A stretch of 35,126 nucleotides of DNA. Source: an uncultured Eubacteriales bacterium (GTDB lineage: Bacteria; Bacillota; Clostridia; Lachnospirales; Cellulosilyticaceae). The notes below the pieces were generated by a model, which was given only the letters and a program-made list of their open reading frames with translations, did not search any database and was not told the origin of the DNA. This document shows, piece by piece, positions 1-8,758 of the stretch. The stretch spans positions 1-35,126 of the forward strand of contig URVM01000027.1 of assembly GCA_900551325.1 (NCBI GenBank). The letters are read 5' to 3'. Position 1 is the stretch's first letter. Every line of letters starts with the position of its first letter. Both the position numbers and the translations under genes were made by a program.

Positions 1-482
1 CAGCTATAAAAATCTTTTTTAAAAAAACTATTTACTTTTCATAGCTGGTCTTAATTTAATAATTTTTAATTCTTACTTATAAATTAAATATATTTATAAC
101 TTCTGTAGCTTACAGAGTATATAAATAACTTAACTTTATAATTGTCTTTATATTAAAAATAATTAAGACCTTCGTTATGCCGAAAAATTTTAAGCAAATT
201 TACTTATACTATTTATTTTATTAAATTATATTTTTTTCTATATATTTAGTATTATATTACATTCATTTTGTATTTATTGCAATAATAAATTTTATTTTTT
301 ATTATTTTTTTATACATATATACCACGAAGTTCTATTTATCAGTATATTAACTTTGTTTTACCTTTATTTATTTTTATTTTATATATTATTAAAAAATTA
401 ATTTATACTTTATTTTATAGTAAAATTTTAGTTTTTATTTTATTATATATTTATCATCTTTAATTCAAAAAGGAGTAATTAT
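1..482. other. AT-rich non-coding leader region upstream of the sialidase gene
   Basis: This stretch is extremely AT-rich and has no credible open reading frame, RNA gene or recognisable riboswitch. Short matching words (CAGCTAT near base 1 and ATAGCTG near base 41) could close a weak AT-rich hairpin, possibly the end of a transcription unit outside the window. The promoter of the sialidase gene must lie here, but many AT-rich hexamers resemble -10 boxes and I cannot choose one. The only firm signal is the ribosome site AAGGAG at about 470-475. Confidence 0.6.
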
Positions 483-2006
483 ATGATTACAGAAAAAGTT
501 TTATCTCAATCAACGGTATTTGAACACAACAAAGATTTTGATGCACGCTATTTTCGTATCCCTTTTATGAGTATTACTAAAAAAGGCACGCTTATTGCCG
601 GTGGTGATATTCGTTATGTAGATTCTAGCGACTATAATCACATCGATATAGGTATAGCTAGAAGTGAAGATGGCGGCCTTACTTGGATAGATAAGCAAAT
701 TGTTCACAAAAGACGAGGTATTCACCCTGAACACTCTAGAAAAATGGATGGTTGTATTTTAGTTGACCAAGTTACAGGACGTATCTTTATATTTGCTGTA
801 GCTATTGATGTACATATGCATCTCGATTCAGAAGATCATAAAATGCAAGACCTTGTTTATGTTTATTCAGATGATGACGGAAAGACTTGGTCTTCTGAAA
901 TAAGCCTTAAAAAGTTTTATGATGAGGGTTGTAATCTCTTCTTCCAAGGCCCTGGAAATGGTATTCAGCTAGAAGATGGTACACTTGTTATTCCTATTCA
1001 GCGCTGGGTTCCACCTCATACTCATATCCGTGCTCAAGCAGGTATTATTTACTCTAAAGACCATGGGGAAACTTGGCATCGTAGTGAAACCCTTATAGAC
1101 ACCTATTCTTCTGAAAGCTCTGTTGTAGAATATAGACCAAATGAAATTCTTATTTCTTCTCGTACACCACTTACCGATGCTCGTGGCTTCTATACAACTA
1201 AAGATTTAGGTAAAACTTGGGTAACTCATGAATCTAACAATACAATTTATGAACGTGGTGGCTGCCAATCCCCTATACTTAAATTTATTGCCCCTAACCA
1301 AAAGACTTATGGTGTATACGTAGCACCTCAACATAATGGTATCTGCTGGGAGCGTAGTAAACTTACTTTATTTGCTACTGATGACTTTATTAATTGGAAT
1401 ACTATTGCAGAAGTTTTACACCTTTCTAACGACGGTTATTCTTCTTTAACTTATGATGAAAATAAGCAAGCACTTTACTTACTTACTGAACAAAAAGGTG
1501 ATCTTGTATGTCATAACTTAAGCCTATACCTTCCAGTTATTATGACAAATCACAAAACTTATGATCATCAAGCCTTAAGTAAATCTAGTCGTTTCCCTGC
1601 CTATACTATGGGACACTATATGAAAACGAGCCACAAAGACCACTGGTATAAGTTTCTTACACTTAAGCTAAAATCAAATAGCTTTGCACTACTTAGCCTC
1701 CATGTTTTAGGTTTCCATCATGATGCAACGATTACATTACGCGCTAAAGAACAAAACCCAGATTGTCACTGTACTGAGAATATAGAACTTATTTCATCTT
1801 TACCACTTAAGCTTATTCCAACAGTTAAAGAAGATGATTACTTCGTCTACGAACTTTACTACCAAGCTACTACACCTGACACACTTAGCTTAGCTGTACA
1901 AAACTGTATGCTCTCTGACTTTGACCAGGCCAAGCTTCAAATTTCAACCTCTTTCCAAGACCACACACTTGAAACAAGTTTTGAAGTACTTCCTCATTCA
2001 AATTAA
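483..2006 (+). CDS. Exo-alpha-sialidase, GH33-like, cytoplasmic
   Basis: Predicted to hydrolyse terminal sialic acids from glycans. The 507-residue protein begins with the sialidase FRIP motif (Arg25-Ile-Pro) and has four Asp boxes of type SxDxGxTW at about 61-68, 129-136, 191-198 and 239-246. A GPGNGIQL segment follows at 156-163. By family position, Asp42 (GGDIRY) is the likely acid/base, Glu211 or Glu216 (ESSVVE) the partner glutamate, and Tyr319 (GYSSL) the nucleophile. About 130 C-terminal residues beyond the propeller form an extra domain I do not recognise. There is no signal peptide or membrane anchor, so it should act on imported sugars. AGGAG lies 7 bases before the ATG. The DUF4838 gene follows after 16 bases, so the two are probably one operon. 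The sialidase fold is clear; the exact substrate is inferred. Confidence 0.85.
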   Translation: MITEKVLSQSTVFEHNKDFDARYFRIPFMSITKKGTLIAGGDIRYVDSSDYNHIDIGIARSEDGGLTWIDKQIVHKRRGIHPEHSRKMDGCILVDQVTGRIFIFAVAIDVHMHLDSEDHKMQDLVYVYSDDDGKTWSSEISLKKFYDEGCNLFFQGPGNGIQLEDGTLVIPIQRWVPPHTHIRAQAGIIYSKDHGETWHRSETLIDTYSSESSVVEYRPNEILISSRTPLTDARGFYTTKDLGKTWVTHESNNTIYERGGCQSPILKFIAPNQKTYGVYVAPQHNGICWERSKLTLFATDDFINWNTIAEVLHLSNDGYSSLTYDENKQALYLLTEQKGDLVCHNLSLYLPVIMTNHKTYDHQALSKSSRFPAYTMGHYMKTSHKDHWYKFLTLKLKSNSFALLSLHVLGFHHDATITLRAKEQNPDCHCTENIELISSLPLKLIPTVKEDDYFVYELYYQATTPDTLSLAVQNCMLSDFDQAKLQISTSFQDHTLETSFEVLPHSN

Positions 2007-2022
2007 ACTTTAGGAGGCTTAT

Positions 2023-3645
2023 ATGCACTTTCAATTTGTTAAAGACAACCAACTCTTATGTACCATTCATCCTATTTCTATAGGAGAGCGGGCAGTAGCT
2101 ATTTTATCTTCTTACTTAGGTAAGGTTACAGGTGTAGACTTTAAAGTACCTTCAGATATTACAACTCAGAACCAAATTATATTTAGATACTCTAATCAAT
2201 ATGGATTAAATGGCTTTAAGTACGCTACATGTATAGATAACTCATATAAGCAACTTATTTTTGAAGCTTCCAATGAGCAGGCTTTTGTCTATGCTGTATA
2301 TGACTTTCTTGAAAGGCTAGTAGGATGTCGCTACCTTGCACCTGATATAGACTTTATTCCACAAAAGGCCAATCTCTCTATTGAACTTGAAAGCTACAGC
2401 CATATACCACCTATTGAGTATAGAGAAATCTACTATAAGGATTTTGAGAACAAAAGCTTTGCCGAAAAGCACAAGGCTGCTCAAAGTAAAGTCCATGAAG
2501 GTTGGGGCTTTTGGTGCCACTCTTTCCAAAACCTTCTTCCAAGTGAAGAGTATTTCGAAGAACACCCTGAATACTTTGCTCTTTTAAATGGAGAACGACA
2601 TCCAAAAGGAGAACCTTGCTTAAGCAATCCTGAAGTTCAACAAATTATGATTAATAATTTAAAGAAATTTATGGACGAAAGACCTGATTGTCTTTACTGG
2701 TCTGTAAGTCAAAATGATGATAATCATTACTGCCAATGTGAGCATTGTAAAAAACTAGATGACTACGATGAAAGTCCTATGGGCTCTGTACTTACCTTTG
2801 TCAATAAGGTAGCCGAGACCTTCCCTGATAAAATTATTTCTACACTTTCTTACTGGTACACCAGAAAACCACCTAAATACACTAGACCAGCAAGTAATGT
2901 ACACATTATGACTTGCAATATAGAAGCTAATCGCGGTCTACCTATTGCCACTGACCCTAGCTCCCTAGAAAGCAAGGAAGAACTAGAATTTTGGGCAAGT
3001 ATTTCAAAGAACGTCTCTCTTTGGGACTACAATATTCAGTTCAGAAATCTAGTTAGCCCATTTCCTAACTTACGTACTCTTGCACCAAATATGCAGTTCT
3101 TTGTGAAGAATAACGTAAAGCTTCTCTTTAGCCAATGTAATAGAGAAATAGGCGGCGAGTTTAGTGAACTTAGAGGCTACCTTCTCGCTAAGCTTGCGTG
3201 GGACCCTTACTGCGACATAAATAAACATATGGAAGAGTTTTGTACCTACTACTACAAAGAAGCTGCACCATTTATCCTAGAGTATATTCATACCCTTCAT
3301 GATGCTCAAGAAAAGCATAATCATCGTCTAGATATTTTTGGCGGCCCAGAAGACGCTAGAAAAACTTTCTTGACTAAAAAACTTTATAAACACTACACAG
3401 AACTTTTTGATAAAGCACGTGCTAGTGTAAGTTATGATGAAGACCTACTCCTACGCACTGAAGTGGCTGCACTACCAGTAGATTATGCAGGCATTGTACT
3501 TAAATACGGTACACCTAAACAACGCCTTTCACGCATTGGACACTTTGCTAGAATCGCTCGTCAAAGTGGGCTACATATGGTTGAAGAATGGAAAATTACA
3601 GTGGATCAATTTGTAACAGATGCACTGGCTAAACTTGATTTGTAA
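2023..3645 (+). CDS. DUF4838 domain protein, putative glycoside hydrolase-like
   Basis: The 540-residue protein matches the DUF4838 pattern. An N-terminal region of about 120 residues resembles the accessory domain that precedes GH20 and alpha-glucuronidase barrels (DFLERLVGCRYLAPD at 94-108). The central region has WGFWCHSFQNLLP at 161-173, PEYFALLNGER at 182-192 and SQND at 229-232. Next comes a cysteine cluster CQCEHC at 237-242, characteristic of this family and possibly metal-binding. DUF4838 proteins occur beside glycosidases, but their reaction is not established to my knowledge. There is no signal peptide. AGGAGG sits 7 bases before the ATG and 16 bases separate it from the sialidase, which suggests joint action on the same glycan. 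Family assignment is fairly sure; enzymatic role is inference. Confidence 0.75.
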   Translation: MHFQFVKDNQLLCTIHPISIGERAVAILSSYLGKVTGVDFKVPSDITTQNQIIFRYSNQYGLNGFKYATCIDNSYKQLIFEASNEQAFVYAVYDFLERLVGCRYLAPDIDFIPQKANLSIELESYSHIPPIEYREIYYKDFENKSFAEKHKAAQSKVHEGWGFWCHSFQNLLPSEEYFEEHPEYFALLNGERHPKGEPCLSNPEVQQIMINNLKKFMDERPDCLYWSVSQNDDNHYCQCEHCKKLDDYDESPMGSVLTFVNKVAETFPDKIISTLSYWYTRKPPKYTRPASNVHIMTCNIEANRGLPIATDPSSLESKEELEFWASISKNVSLWDYNIQFRNLVSPFPNLRTLAPNMQFFVKNNVKLLFSQCNREIGGEFSELRGYLLAKLAWDPYCDINKHMEEFCTYYYKEAAPFILEYIHTLHDAQEKHNHRLDIFGGPEDARKTFLTKKLYKHYTELFDKARASVSYDEDLLLRTEVAALPVDYAGIVLKYGTPKQRLSRIGHFARIARQSGLHMVEEWKITVDQFVTDALAKLDL

Positions 3646-3693
3646 ACTTAGCTATATAAGAACCCTGGACTTAAATATTAATTCTGATGAATA

Positions 3694-3739
3694 AAAGGGA
3701 GCTGACATTAGTTTTTATTAACTAGTGTCAGCTCCCTTT
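3694..3739 (+). terminator. Intrinsic terminator after the sialidase/DUF4838 operon
   Basis: A 19-bp stem (AAAGGGAGCTGACATTAGT at 3694-3712 with its complement at 3721-3739, one G-U pair) encloses an 8-base loop. It lies 48 bases after the DUF4838 stop. The downstream U-run is imperfect (CCCTTTGTATATT), so termination may be moderate. Confidence 0.75.
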
Positions 3740-3776
3740 GTATATTATAAAACTTTTTTATTTTGTATTGAGGTTC

Positions 3777-4030
3777 GAATTACTGTCTATTTTAGTCTTC
3801 TCTGGTGTCAGTCTGGCTGTGACTCCTCCTGCAGCTTTCCCTTCCGGCCGCTAAGAGGCTGTAAACTCGAGGATCACAGGAACGCCAGAAACTTGCTTCG
3901 CTTCGAACACCTGGCTAAAACCCCTGTTCACCTACTCGTTAACACCCTCTAAGCTTACCTCCATGAGGAAGCTTTCGGAGGAGCCACATCCATTCTTCCA
4001 CCCTTCCTAGGCTAGAAGCGACAGTAATTC
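3777..4030 (+). mobile_element. 254-bp TIR repeat element, copy A
   Basis: One of three full copies of a 252-255 bp repeat in this window. It opens with GAATTACTGTC and closes with the exact reverse complement GACAGTAATTC. It shares a highly conserved core with the other copies, including GCCAGAAACTTGCTTCGCT at 3884-3902, followed by a CGAA/CACCTGGC segment able to pair with it. It is visibly more GC-rich than its surroundings. It carries no transposase. An open frame across it is not conserved as protein. Flanks show no clear target-site duplication; the right flank TAGGCTACT resembles that of the other copies, so the unit may extend about 10 bases further. It could be a MITE-like mobile element or a structured RNA unit. 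Confidence 0.75.
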
Positions 4031-4486
4031 TAGGCTACTTCTTCATTAGAATATTTTTCTAAACACTTGCTCAATTACTTGCTTATTCATTTTAAGCTCA
4101 TCTATATAAAGACCCCTTCAAGGGGGTGTCCTCGCTCCCTCCACCTTTTTACCCACTAAGGTTATTCAGAGGAGTAGAGCAATCTACTTAGTCGATAGTA
4201 GACATAGTGTTAGCTACATATAGCTAAATTGGTTTATTGTAGGAAAAGTTAAATATAGATAGTTTAAATAAAACATTATGTGATATGCCTCTTGGGGCCA
4301 AAATTCATTTCAAGCTTGCTATAACTATGCTGAAACACTAAGGCTATTCATTTATACCAGTTAAAACCATAAGAGAAATATGTTACAAAGAATACCAGTG
4401 TATCTAGAGGTTACTCTGGAAGTTATTTATGAATGTATATTAAGAGGATTCTAGCGAGAAGTTGAATACTAGGAGTAAGTAGACTA
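4031..4486. other. Gene-free stretch between repeat copies
   Basis: No gene is supported here. The segment near 4065-4145 looks like a decayed right half of the repeat and is listed separately. The rest (about 4150-4480) is AT-rich with only short open frames lacking ribosome sites. I recognise nothing in it. Confidence 0.5.
4063..4145 (+). repeat. Decayed fragment of the TIR repeat (right half)
   Basis: Aligns by eye with the right half of the repeat. Shared signals are TTGCTCA...TTACT, TTAAG, then CATCTATATAA followed by a small hairpin (CCCCTTCAAGGGGG), at the place where intact copies have GCCGCTTTCGGATGAGCC. It is closest to the partial copy at 4487-4587. Boundaries are approximate. Confidence 0.4.
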
Positions 4487-4587
4487 GAATTACTGTCCCT
4501 TAGTATACTCCGGCTGGACGTGGCTCCTCTAAAAGTGGCTTATATAGATGACTTAAAGTCTGTTAATGAGTAAGTGAGCAAGGAGCT
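4487..4587 (-). repeat. Truncated copy of the TIR repeat
   Basis: On the plus strand it begins GTAGACTAGAATTACTGTCC, the same right-end sequence that starts copy C 111 bases later, and runs through CGTGGCTCC, TGGCTTATATAGATG and TGTTAATGAGTAAGTGAG. These correspond to the right half of intact copies read in reverse. It stops abruptly where the next copy's flank (AGTAGACTA) begins. The core and left half are absent. Confidence 0.6.
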
Positions 4588-4597
4588 CAGTAGACTA

Positions 4598-4852
4598 GAA
4601 TTGCTATCTCTCTAGTAACACTGGTAAGGGAAGGGATGGGGTGCCCTGCTCTGGAAGCGGCTTATGCAGGTGGCTTAGAGGATGTTAACGAGCGGATGAG
4701 TAAGGCACTTAGCCAGGTGTTCGCAGCGAAGCAAGTTTCTGGCGTTCTTACAATTCCCGAGTTTACAGCCTCTTAGCTACCGGAAGTGGAAGCTGAAAGA
4801 GTAGGGCACCACAGCCCGACCCTAACGTAGGCTAACCAAGAGATAGCAATTC
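4598..4852 (-). mobile_element. 255-bp TIR repeat element, copy C (inverted)
   Basis: Full-length copy in the opposite orientation to copy A. Its terminal inverted repeat is a perfect 14 bp, GAATTGCTATCTCT at 4598-4611 and AGAGATAGCAATTC at 4839-4852. This differs from copies A and D (GAATTACTGT) at two positions, yet both ends changed together. The conserved core lies at 4725-4743 on the minus strand. Read in the frame that is open in the other copies, it contains a TAG, which argues against a protein product. Copies A and C form an inverted pair separated by 567 bases. Confidence 0.75.
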
Positions 4853-4873
4853 GTCCCTCTAGGTGAAATTCAA

Positions 4874-4909
4874 AAAGAGCTGATGCACTAATTAGTGCAC
4901 CAGCTCTTT
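4874..4909 (-). terminator. Intrinsic terminator after the glycosidase operon
   Basis: A 16-17 bp stem (AAAGAGCTGATGCACTA at 4874-4890 with its complement at 4893-4909) carries one G-U pair when read on the minus strand. It is followed on that strand by CTCTTTTTGAATTT. It lies 14 bases beyond the stop codon of the last GH29 gene. Confidence 0.85.
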
Positions 4910-4923
4910 TCCTCTATATAAAT

Positions 4924-6210
4924 TTAGTTATGTGTAACAACTGCCCCTGAACCACCATACATATCTATTTCATCTTCAAGCTCCACTTTAATAACTGTAA
5001 TGTGTTCATGCGCATCTTCTGGTGAAATATTAATCCAAGTTGTACCTGGAATATTGAACCAAGGTACACCACCATGTATAACATGTGTTAATTCTTTCCC
5101 TGAATGAAGTACACTAATACGTTTAATAGGTGTTGATAAACCTTTTAAACATACACTTTCTTGTGGTGTATCGTGTACAAATAAGTATAGGGTTTTCTTG
5201 TCTTTTGATAAGGTGCTACCACCTGACCAGTAACGTTGCATAATCCCTTCATCTGTATCAAATACAGCTTCTTTATGCTCACCAATCCATTTACCAAGGC
5301 CAAGTAAAATTTCTTCTTGTTGTGGTGGAATGGTCCCATCTTCCATTGGTCCAATATCAAGAAGCATATTTCCACCCATACTAATACAGTCTACAAACAT
5401 TCTAAGTATTTGCTTAAGTGTTTTGTAATGTGTATCACGTGGTTGATAACCCCATGAGCGGTTAATCGTTGTACAAAACTCCCAAGCTCCTTCTGGGCGT
5501 GTAATAGGAATACCTTGTTCTGGTGTTTTGTAATCGCCATATCCTGCAAAGCGTGAGTTAATAATAATATCTTTATTAAAGCTTTGTAAGTAATCCTTAA
5601 ATTCTGGTAGTCCCCACTGAGCGGCACTTCTTTCCCAGTCTCCATCAAACCAAAGAAGATCTACTGGTCCATAGTTTGTAAGAAGTTCCCCAAGTTGATT
5701 ACGGTTAAACTGTAGGAAGTTCTCCCATCTTGCCTCGTCTTGAGTTCCATCTGTTGGCCCTGTGTACTTGTTCATACTTGTTAAGTCTTCTGGCACTTCT
5801 CCACCTGGATAAACGCTTGCATAATCAGGGTGTGACCAGTCAATAAGTGAGAAGTATACACCTGTACGGATACCTCTTTTTTGAATCGCCTGATTAAACT
5901 CTTTTACAATATCTCTTTTAGCTGGTGAACGCTTTACTACACTTAAATCACTATACTGAGTATCAAACATAGCTACCCCATCATGGTGTTTTGATGTAAG
6001 TACTGCATAGCGTGCACCTGATTTTTCTATAAGCTCTGCCCATTTATCAGCATCAAAATTCTTAGCTGTAAAACCATTTAATTGATCTAAATATTCTTCA
6101 TGAGATAGTCTCCCGTGATAAAAAGACCATGACTCTGATACGCCTTTTACAGCGTAAATTCCATAGTGAATAAAAATCCCTAGCTTTGCATCCTCAAACC
6201 ATTGTTGCAT
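4924..6210 (-). CDS. Alpha-L-fucosidase, GH29
   Basis: Predicted to remove alpha-linked L-fucose from glycans. The 428-residue protein starts directly in the GH29 barrel (WFEDAKLGIFIHYGIY at 4-19), followed by TSKHHDG at 72-78 and YGPVDLLWFDGDW at 180-192. Asp189 in WFDG is the expected nucleophile. The C-terminal ~90 residues form a beta-rich tail typical of the family. There is no signal peptide, so it should act in the cytoplasm. It is last in the minus-strand unit, 2 bases after the GH18 stop, and is followed by a strong terminator. The ribosome site (AAGGAGAT) lies inside the end of the GH18 gene, which suggests coupled translation. Linkage specificity cannot be read from sequence. Confidence 0.9.
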   Translation of the reverse strand: MQQWFEDAKLGIFIHYGIYAVKGVSESWSFYHGRLSHEEYLDQLNGFTAKNFDADKWAELIEKSGARYAVLTSKHHDGVAMFDTQYSDLSVVKRSPAKRDIVKEFNQAIQKRGIRTGVYFSLIDWSHPDYASVYPGGEVPEDLTSMNKYTGPTDGTQDEARWENFLQFNRNQLGELLTNYGPVDLLWFDGDWERSAAQWGLPEFKDYLQSFNKDIIINSRFAGYGDYKTPEQGIPITRPEGAWEFCTTINRSWGYQPRDTHYKTLKQILRMFVDCISMGGNMLLDIGPMEDGTIPPQQEEILLGLGKWIGEHKEAVFDTDEGIMQRYWSGGSTLSKDKKTLYLFVHDTPQESVCLKGLSTPIKRISVLHSGKELTHVIHGGVPWFNIPGTTWINISPEDAHEHITVIKVELEDEIDMYGGSGAVVTHN

Positions 6211-6212
6211 CC

Positions 6213-7253
6213 TTATATCTCCTTTGTCATCTGTTCAATTTCTCTTCTCATAACACCTGTTAAAGTTTTAGTTGTATCTGTACAGTACTCCCAGTACATA
6301 ATACCTGCTAATCCTTTTTCTTTCATATAAGCTACCTTATGATGAATAGATTCAGCATCATCATAAGAAATAAATGTATCTCCATTAAATAAATACGGCG
6401 CCTTAGCTACATCATCCCAATGTCTCACAAAACCATTTTGATTGATATAACCCTTTACAAGTTCACAGTAGCTTGGTCCGTATGTACCTACAGTCCCCGC
6501 CATTTGTAAATACCCATTATCTACATCTGGTACACCTTTCCACATTCTACTATAGAAAGCTACACCAATAACTATTTTATCAAGTGGTACACCTGCTGCT
6601 TCAAAGTCATCTACAGCCTCTTCTACACTAAAATCAAAAAGGTCAAGCTCTGCTGGATATAAATTTGTATGGTGGCCCGTTAATACTTGGAAGCCTCCTC
6701 TTAAATCATAAGTCATAAGCTGTACGTAATCTAAGTACTTAATGACCTCTTTCATTTCTACACCCTTTAAGTAGTACTTACCACCACCTGCTGCAATCGT
6801 AAGCATATAACTAGTGTTTACTTTATCTAAAGTTTCTCTTATTTCTTTTAATAGGAGAGTAAAGTTTTCTTTATCTTCTCTACATCCTTTAATCCCTGCC
6901 ATTGTATAAGATGGATATTCCCAGTCTAAGTCAACCCCATCTAAGTTATACTCACTAATCCACTTTAGTGCACTTTTAGCAACTGACTTTCTCCCTTCAT
7001 CAGTGGCTGCAGCTTCGCTAAAGCCTCCTGCACCCCATCCACCTAAAGAAAGTAAAAATTTAAGTGTTGGATTAAGGCCTTTAAGTCTTTCCATTTGTTC
7101 TACTACATCAAAGGTTTCCCATGTAATTTCATCTTGTTGAATATGTCCAAATGCAATATTAATAATATCTAAGTTTCTTGCGTCTTCATCTGTTACTGTC
7201 TTTAAATCCTGCGTATGTACATATCCAATTAATAGTTGTTTATTTAAACTCAT
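6213..7253 (-). CDS. GH18 family glycoside hydrolase (chitinase-like), cytoplasmic
   Basis: The 346-residue protein is a single GH18 barrel. It has SLGGWGAGGF at 69-78 and the catalytic DxxDxDxE motif as DGVDLDWE at 105-112, with Glu112 the acid. Tyr and Asp residues in LMTYDLRGG and the closing GIMYWEYCTD match substrate-assisted GH18 enzymes acting on GlcNAc-containing sugars. It has no signal peptide, carbohydrate-binding module or LysM, so it probably processes imported chito-oligosaccharides or N-glycan fragments rather than polymeric chitin. Its neighbours on both sides are fucosidases. GGGAG lies 8 bases before the ATG. Chitinase versus endo-beta-N-acetylglucosaminidase cannot be decided here. 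Confidence 0.88.
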   Translation of the reverse strand: MSLNKQLLIGYVHTQDLKTVTDEDARNLDIINIAFGHIQQDEITWETFDVVEQMERLKGLNPTLKFLLSLGGWGAGGFSEAAATDEGRKSVAKSALKWISEYNLDGVDLDWEYPSYTMAGIKGCREDKENFTLLLKEIRETLDKVNTSYMLTIAAGGGKYYLKGVEMKEVIKYLDYVQLMTYDLRGGFQVLTGHHTNLYPAELDLFDFSVEEAVDDFEAAGVPLDKIVIGVAFYSRMWKGVPDVDNGYLQMAGTVGTYGPSYCELVKGYINQNGFVRHWDDVAKAPYLFNGDTFISYDDAESIHHKVAYMKEKGLAGIMYWEYCTDTTKTLTGVMRREIEQMTKEI

Positions 7254-7285
7254 TATTTTTCTCCCGTTGTAATGTTTCTACTAGT

Positions 7286-8719
7286 CTAGTTCTTTACTTC
7301 ATATATGCCTACAAATTTAAGTGTAGGATATATTCTTGACGCTGTAATACGTATTTCTACTTGGTCTGTTGTTACAGTATCAAATTTACAAATACGTTTT
7401 GAACCTACTACTGTATTGTTATACACCTTTTTCATTTCATCATTTTCTTTAACCCAAATTTCAAATGCTTCAATACGTTGACTTTCCATAAGCTGTTCTT
7501 GAAGTACAACATGATTAATAGAGTACTCTTTATCTAACTGAAAATGTAGTGTGACACATTCTTCATCTTTTGCTGGTTTAAAGTATGTAGCTTCTTGTGT
7601 TAAAACATGTTTTACATCATAATCTGACTCATACTGGCTTGTTATTGTTACACAGCTATTAGGTGCTATATTAGAAGCAAAAGTTTGCTTAATATAGTCT
7701 CCCATCTGTGCTAAACGCTCCACTTCGTTTTCATGAACCAAACCTCTTTGGTCTACTGGAATATTAAGAAGTAAAGATGCATTTCCACCTACAGAGTTGT
7801 AATAAATATCTAAAAGTGTATCTAAACTCCTTACTTTATCATCTTCATGTTTATGATAAAACCAACCTGGACGAATAGATGTATCTACTTCTGCTGGATA
7901 CCAAATAAAATCCTTCTCATCCTTTAATACTTCTAAGCTTCCTAAATCTTGATCCATACAAGTAACTGGTCTTTCTCTAAAGGCCTCATCATCTTGTTGT
8001 TGAGAGTTTTCTGCTACATAAGATGGGTCTGCTAAACGACTTGGTACTATATTCCACTCTGATGACCTACAATGACCTGCTTCATTTCCACACCATCTTA
8101 CGTCTGGACCACAAATATTGATGACAGCCTCTGGTTGAAGCTCTCTAATACATGCATAATACCTGTTCCAATCATAAACTTGCTTCTTACCACTTGGCCC
8201 TTCTCCACAAGCTCCATCAAACCATACACTAAAGATTGAACCATAGTTTGTAAGAAGCTCTGTAAGTTGATTGATGAAATAATCATCATAAGCTTTTCCT
8301 TCACCATAAACTAAGCTATTTTGATCCCATGGTGATAAATAAACCCCAAACTTCATATCATGTTTTGCACAAGCCGTAGCTAACTCTTTAACCACATCAC
8401 CTTGCCCATTTTTGTATGGACTATTTTTCACACTAAACTCTGTGTATGCACTTGGCCATAGACAAAATCCATCATGGTGCTTACATGTAAGAAGAATTCC
8501 TGTCATTCCTGATGCTTTAATGGACTTTACCCATTGTTCCGCATCTAACTGGGTAGGATTAAAAAGAGCTGGGTCTTCTTTTCCATTTCCCCATTCACGA
8601 TCATAAAAAGTGTTTATTCCAAAGTGAATAAAGGCATAAAATTCTAGTTCATGCCAAGCTAGTTGCCTCTTAGAAGGAACAACATTTACTAATTTTTGTT
8701 TCAGTTGATTTTGTGACAT
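7286..8719 (-). CDS. Alpha-L-fucosidase, GH29 with C-terminal discoidin-like domain
   Basis: A 477-residue GH29 enzyme distinct from the other fucosidase in the cluster. The barrel carries YAFIHFGINTF at 28-38, TCKHHDGFCLWPS at 78-90 and SVWFDGACGEGP at 164-175, with Asp168 the expected nucleophile. The sequence style (FGINTFYDREWGNG, FDGACGEG) resembles the GH29 branch acting on alpha-1,3/1,4-fucose next to galactose, but this is only inference. Residues ~350-477 look like an F5/8-type (discoidin) beta-sandwich ending in KFVGIYEV. There is no signal peptide. AGGAGGT lies 6 bases before the ATG. The start is 39 bases after the upstream ABC gene with no terminator between, so co-transcription is likely. 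Confidence 0.9.
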   Translation of the reverse strand: MSQNQLKQKLVNVVPSKRQLAWHELEFYAFIHFGINTFYDREWGNGKEDPALFNPTQLDAEQWVKSIKASGMTGILLTCKHHDGFCLWPSAYTEFSVKNSPYKNGQGDVVKELATACAKHDMKFGVYLSPWDQNSLVYGEGKAYDDYFINQLTELLTNYGSIFSVWFDGACGEGPSGKKQVYDWNRYYACIRELQPEAVINICGPDVRWCGNEAGHCRSSEWNIVPSRLADPSYVAENSQQQDDEAFRERPVTCMDQDLGSLEVLKDEKDFIWYPAEVDTSIRPGWFYHKHEDDKVRSLDTLLDIYYNSVGGNASLLLNIPVDQRGLVHENEVERLAQMGDYIKQTFASNIAPNSCVTITSQYESDYDVKHVLTQEATYFKPAKDEECVTLHFQLDKEYSINHVVLQEQLMESQRIEAFEIWVKENDEMKKVYNNTVVGSKRICKFDTVTTDQVEIRITASRIYPTLKFVGIYEVKN

Positions 8720-8758
8720 TTACTTACCTCCTAGAATAATGTGTTATATATACTTATA

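Noticed and set aside
3725..3952. A 75-codon open frame across repeat copy A, with a similar frame at 19146-19340 (shared NARNLLRFEHLAK)
   Set aside because: The first start lies inside a terminator hairpin, neither has a ribosome site, and copy C carries an in-frame TAG. The similarity is explained by DNA repeat conservation.
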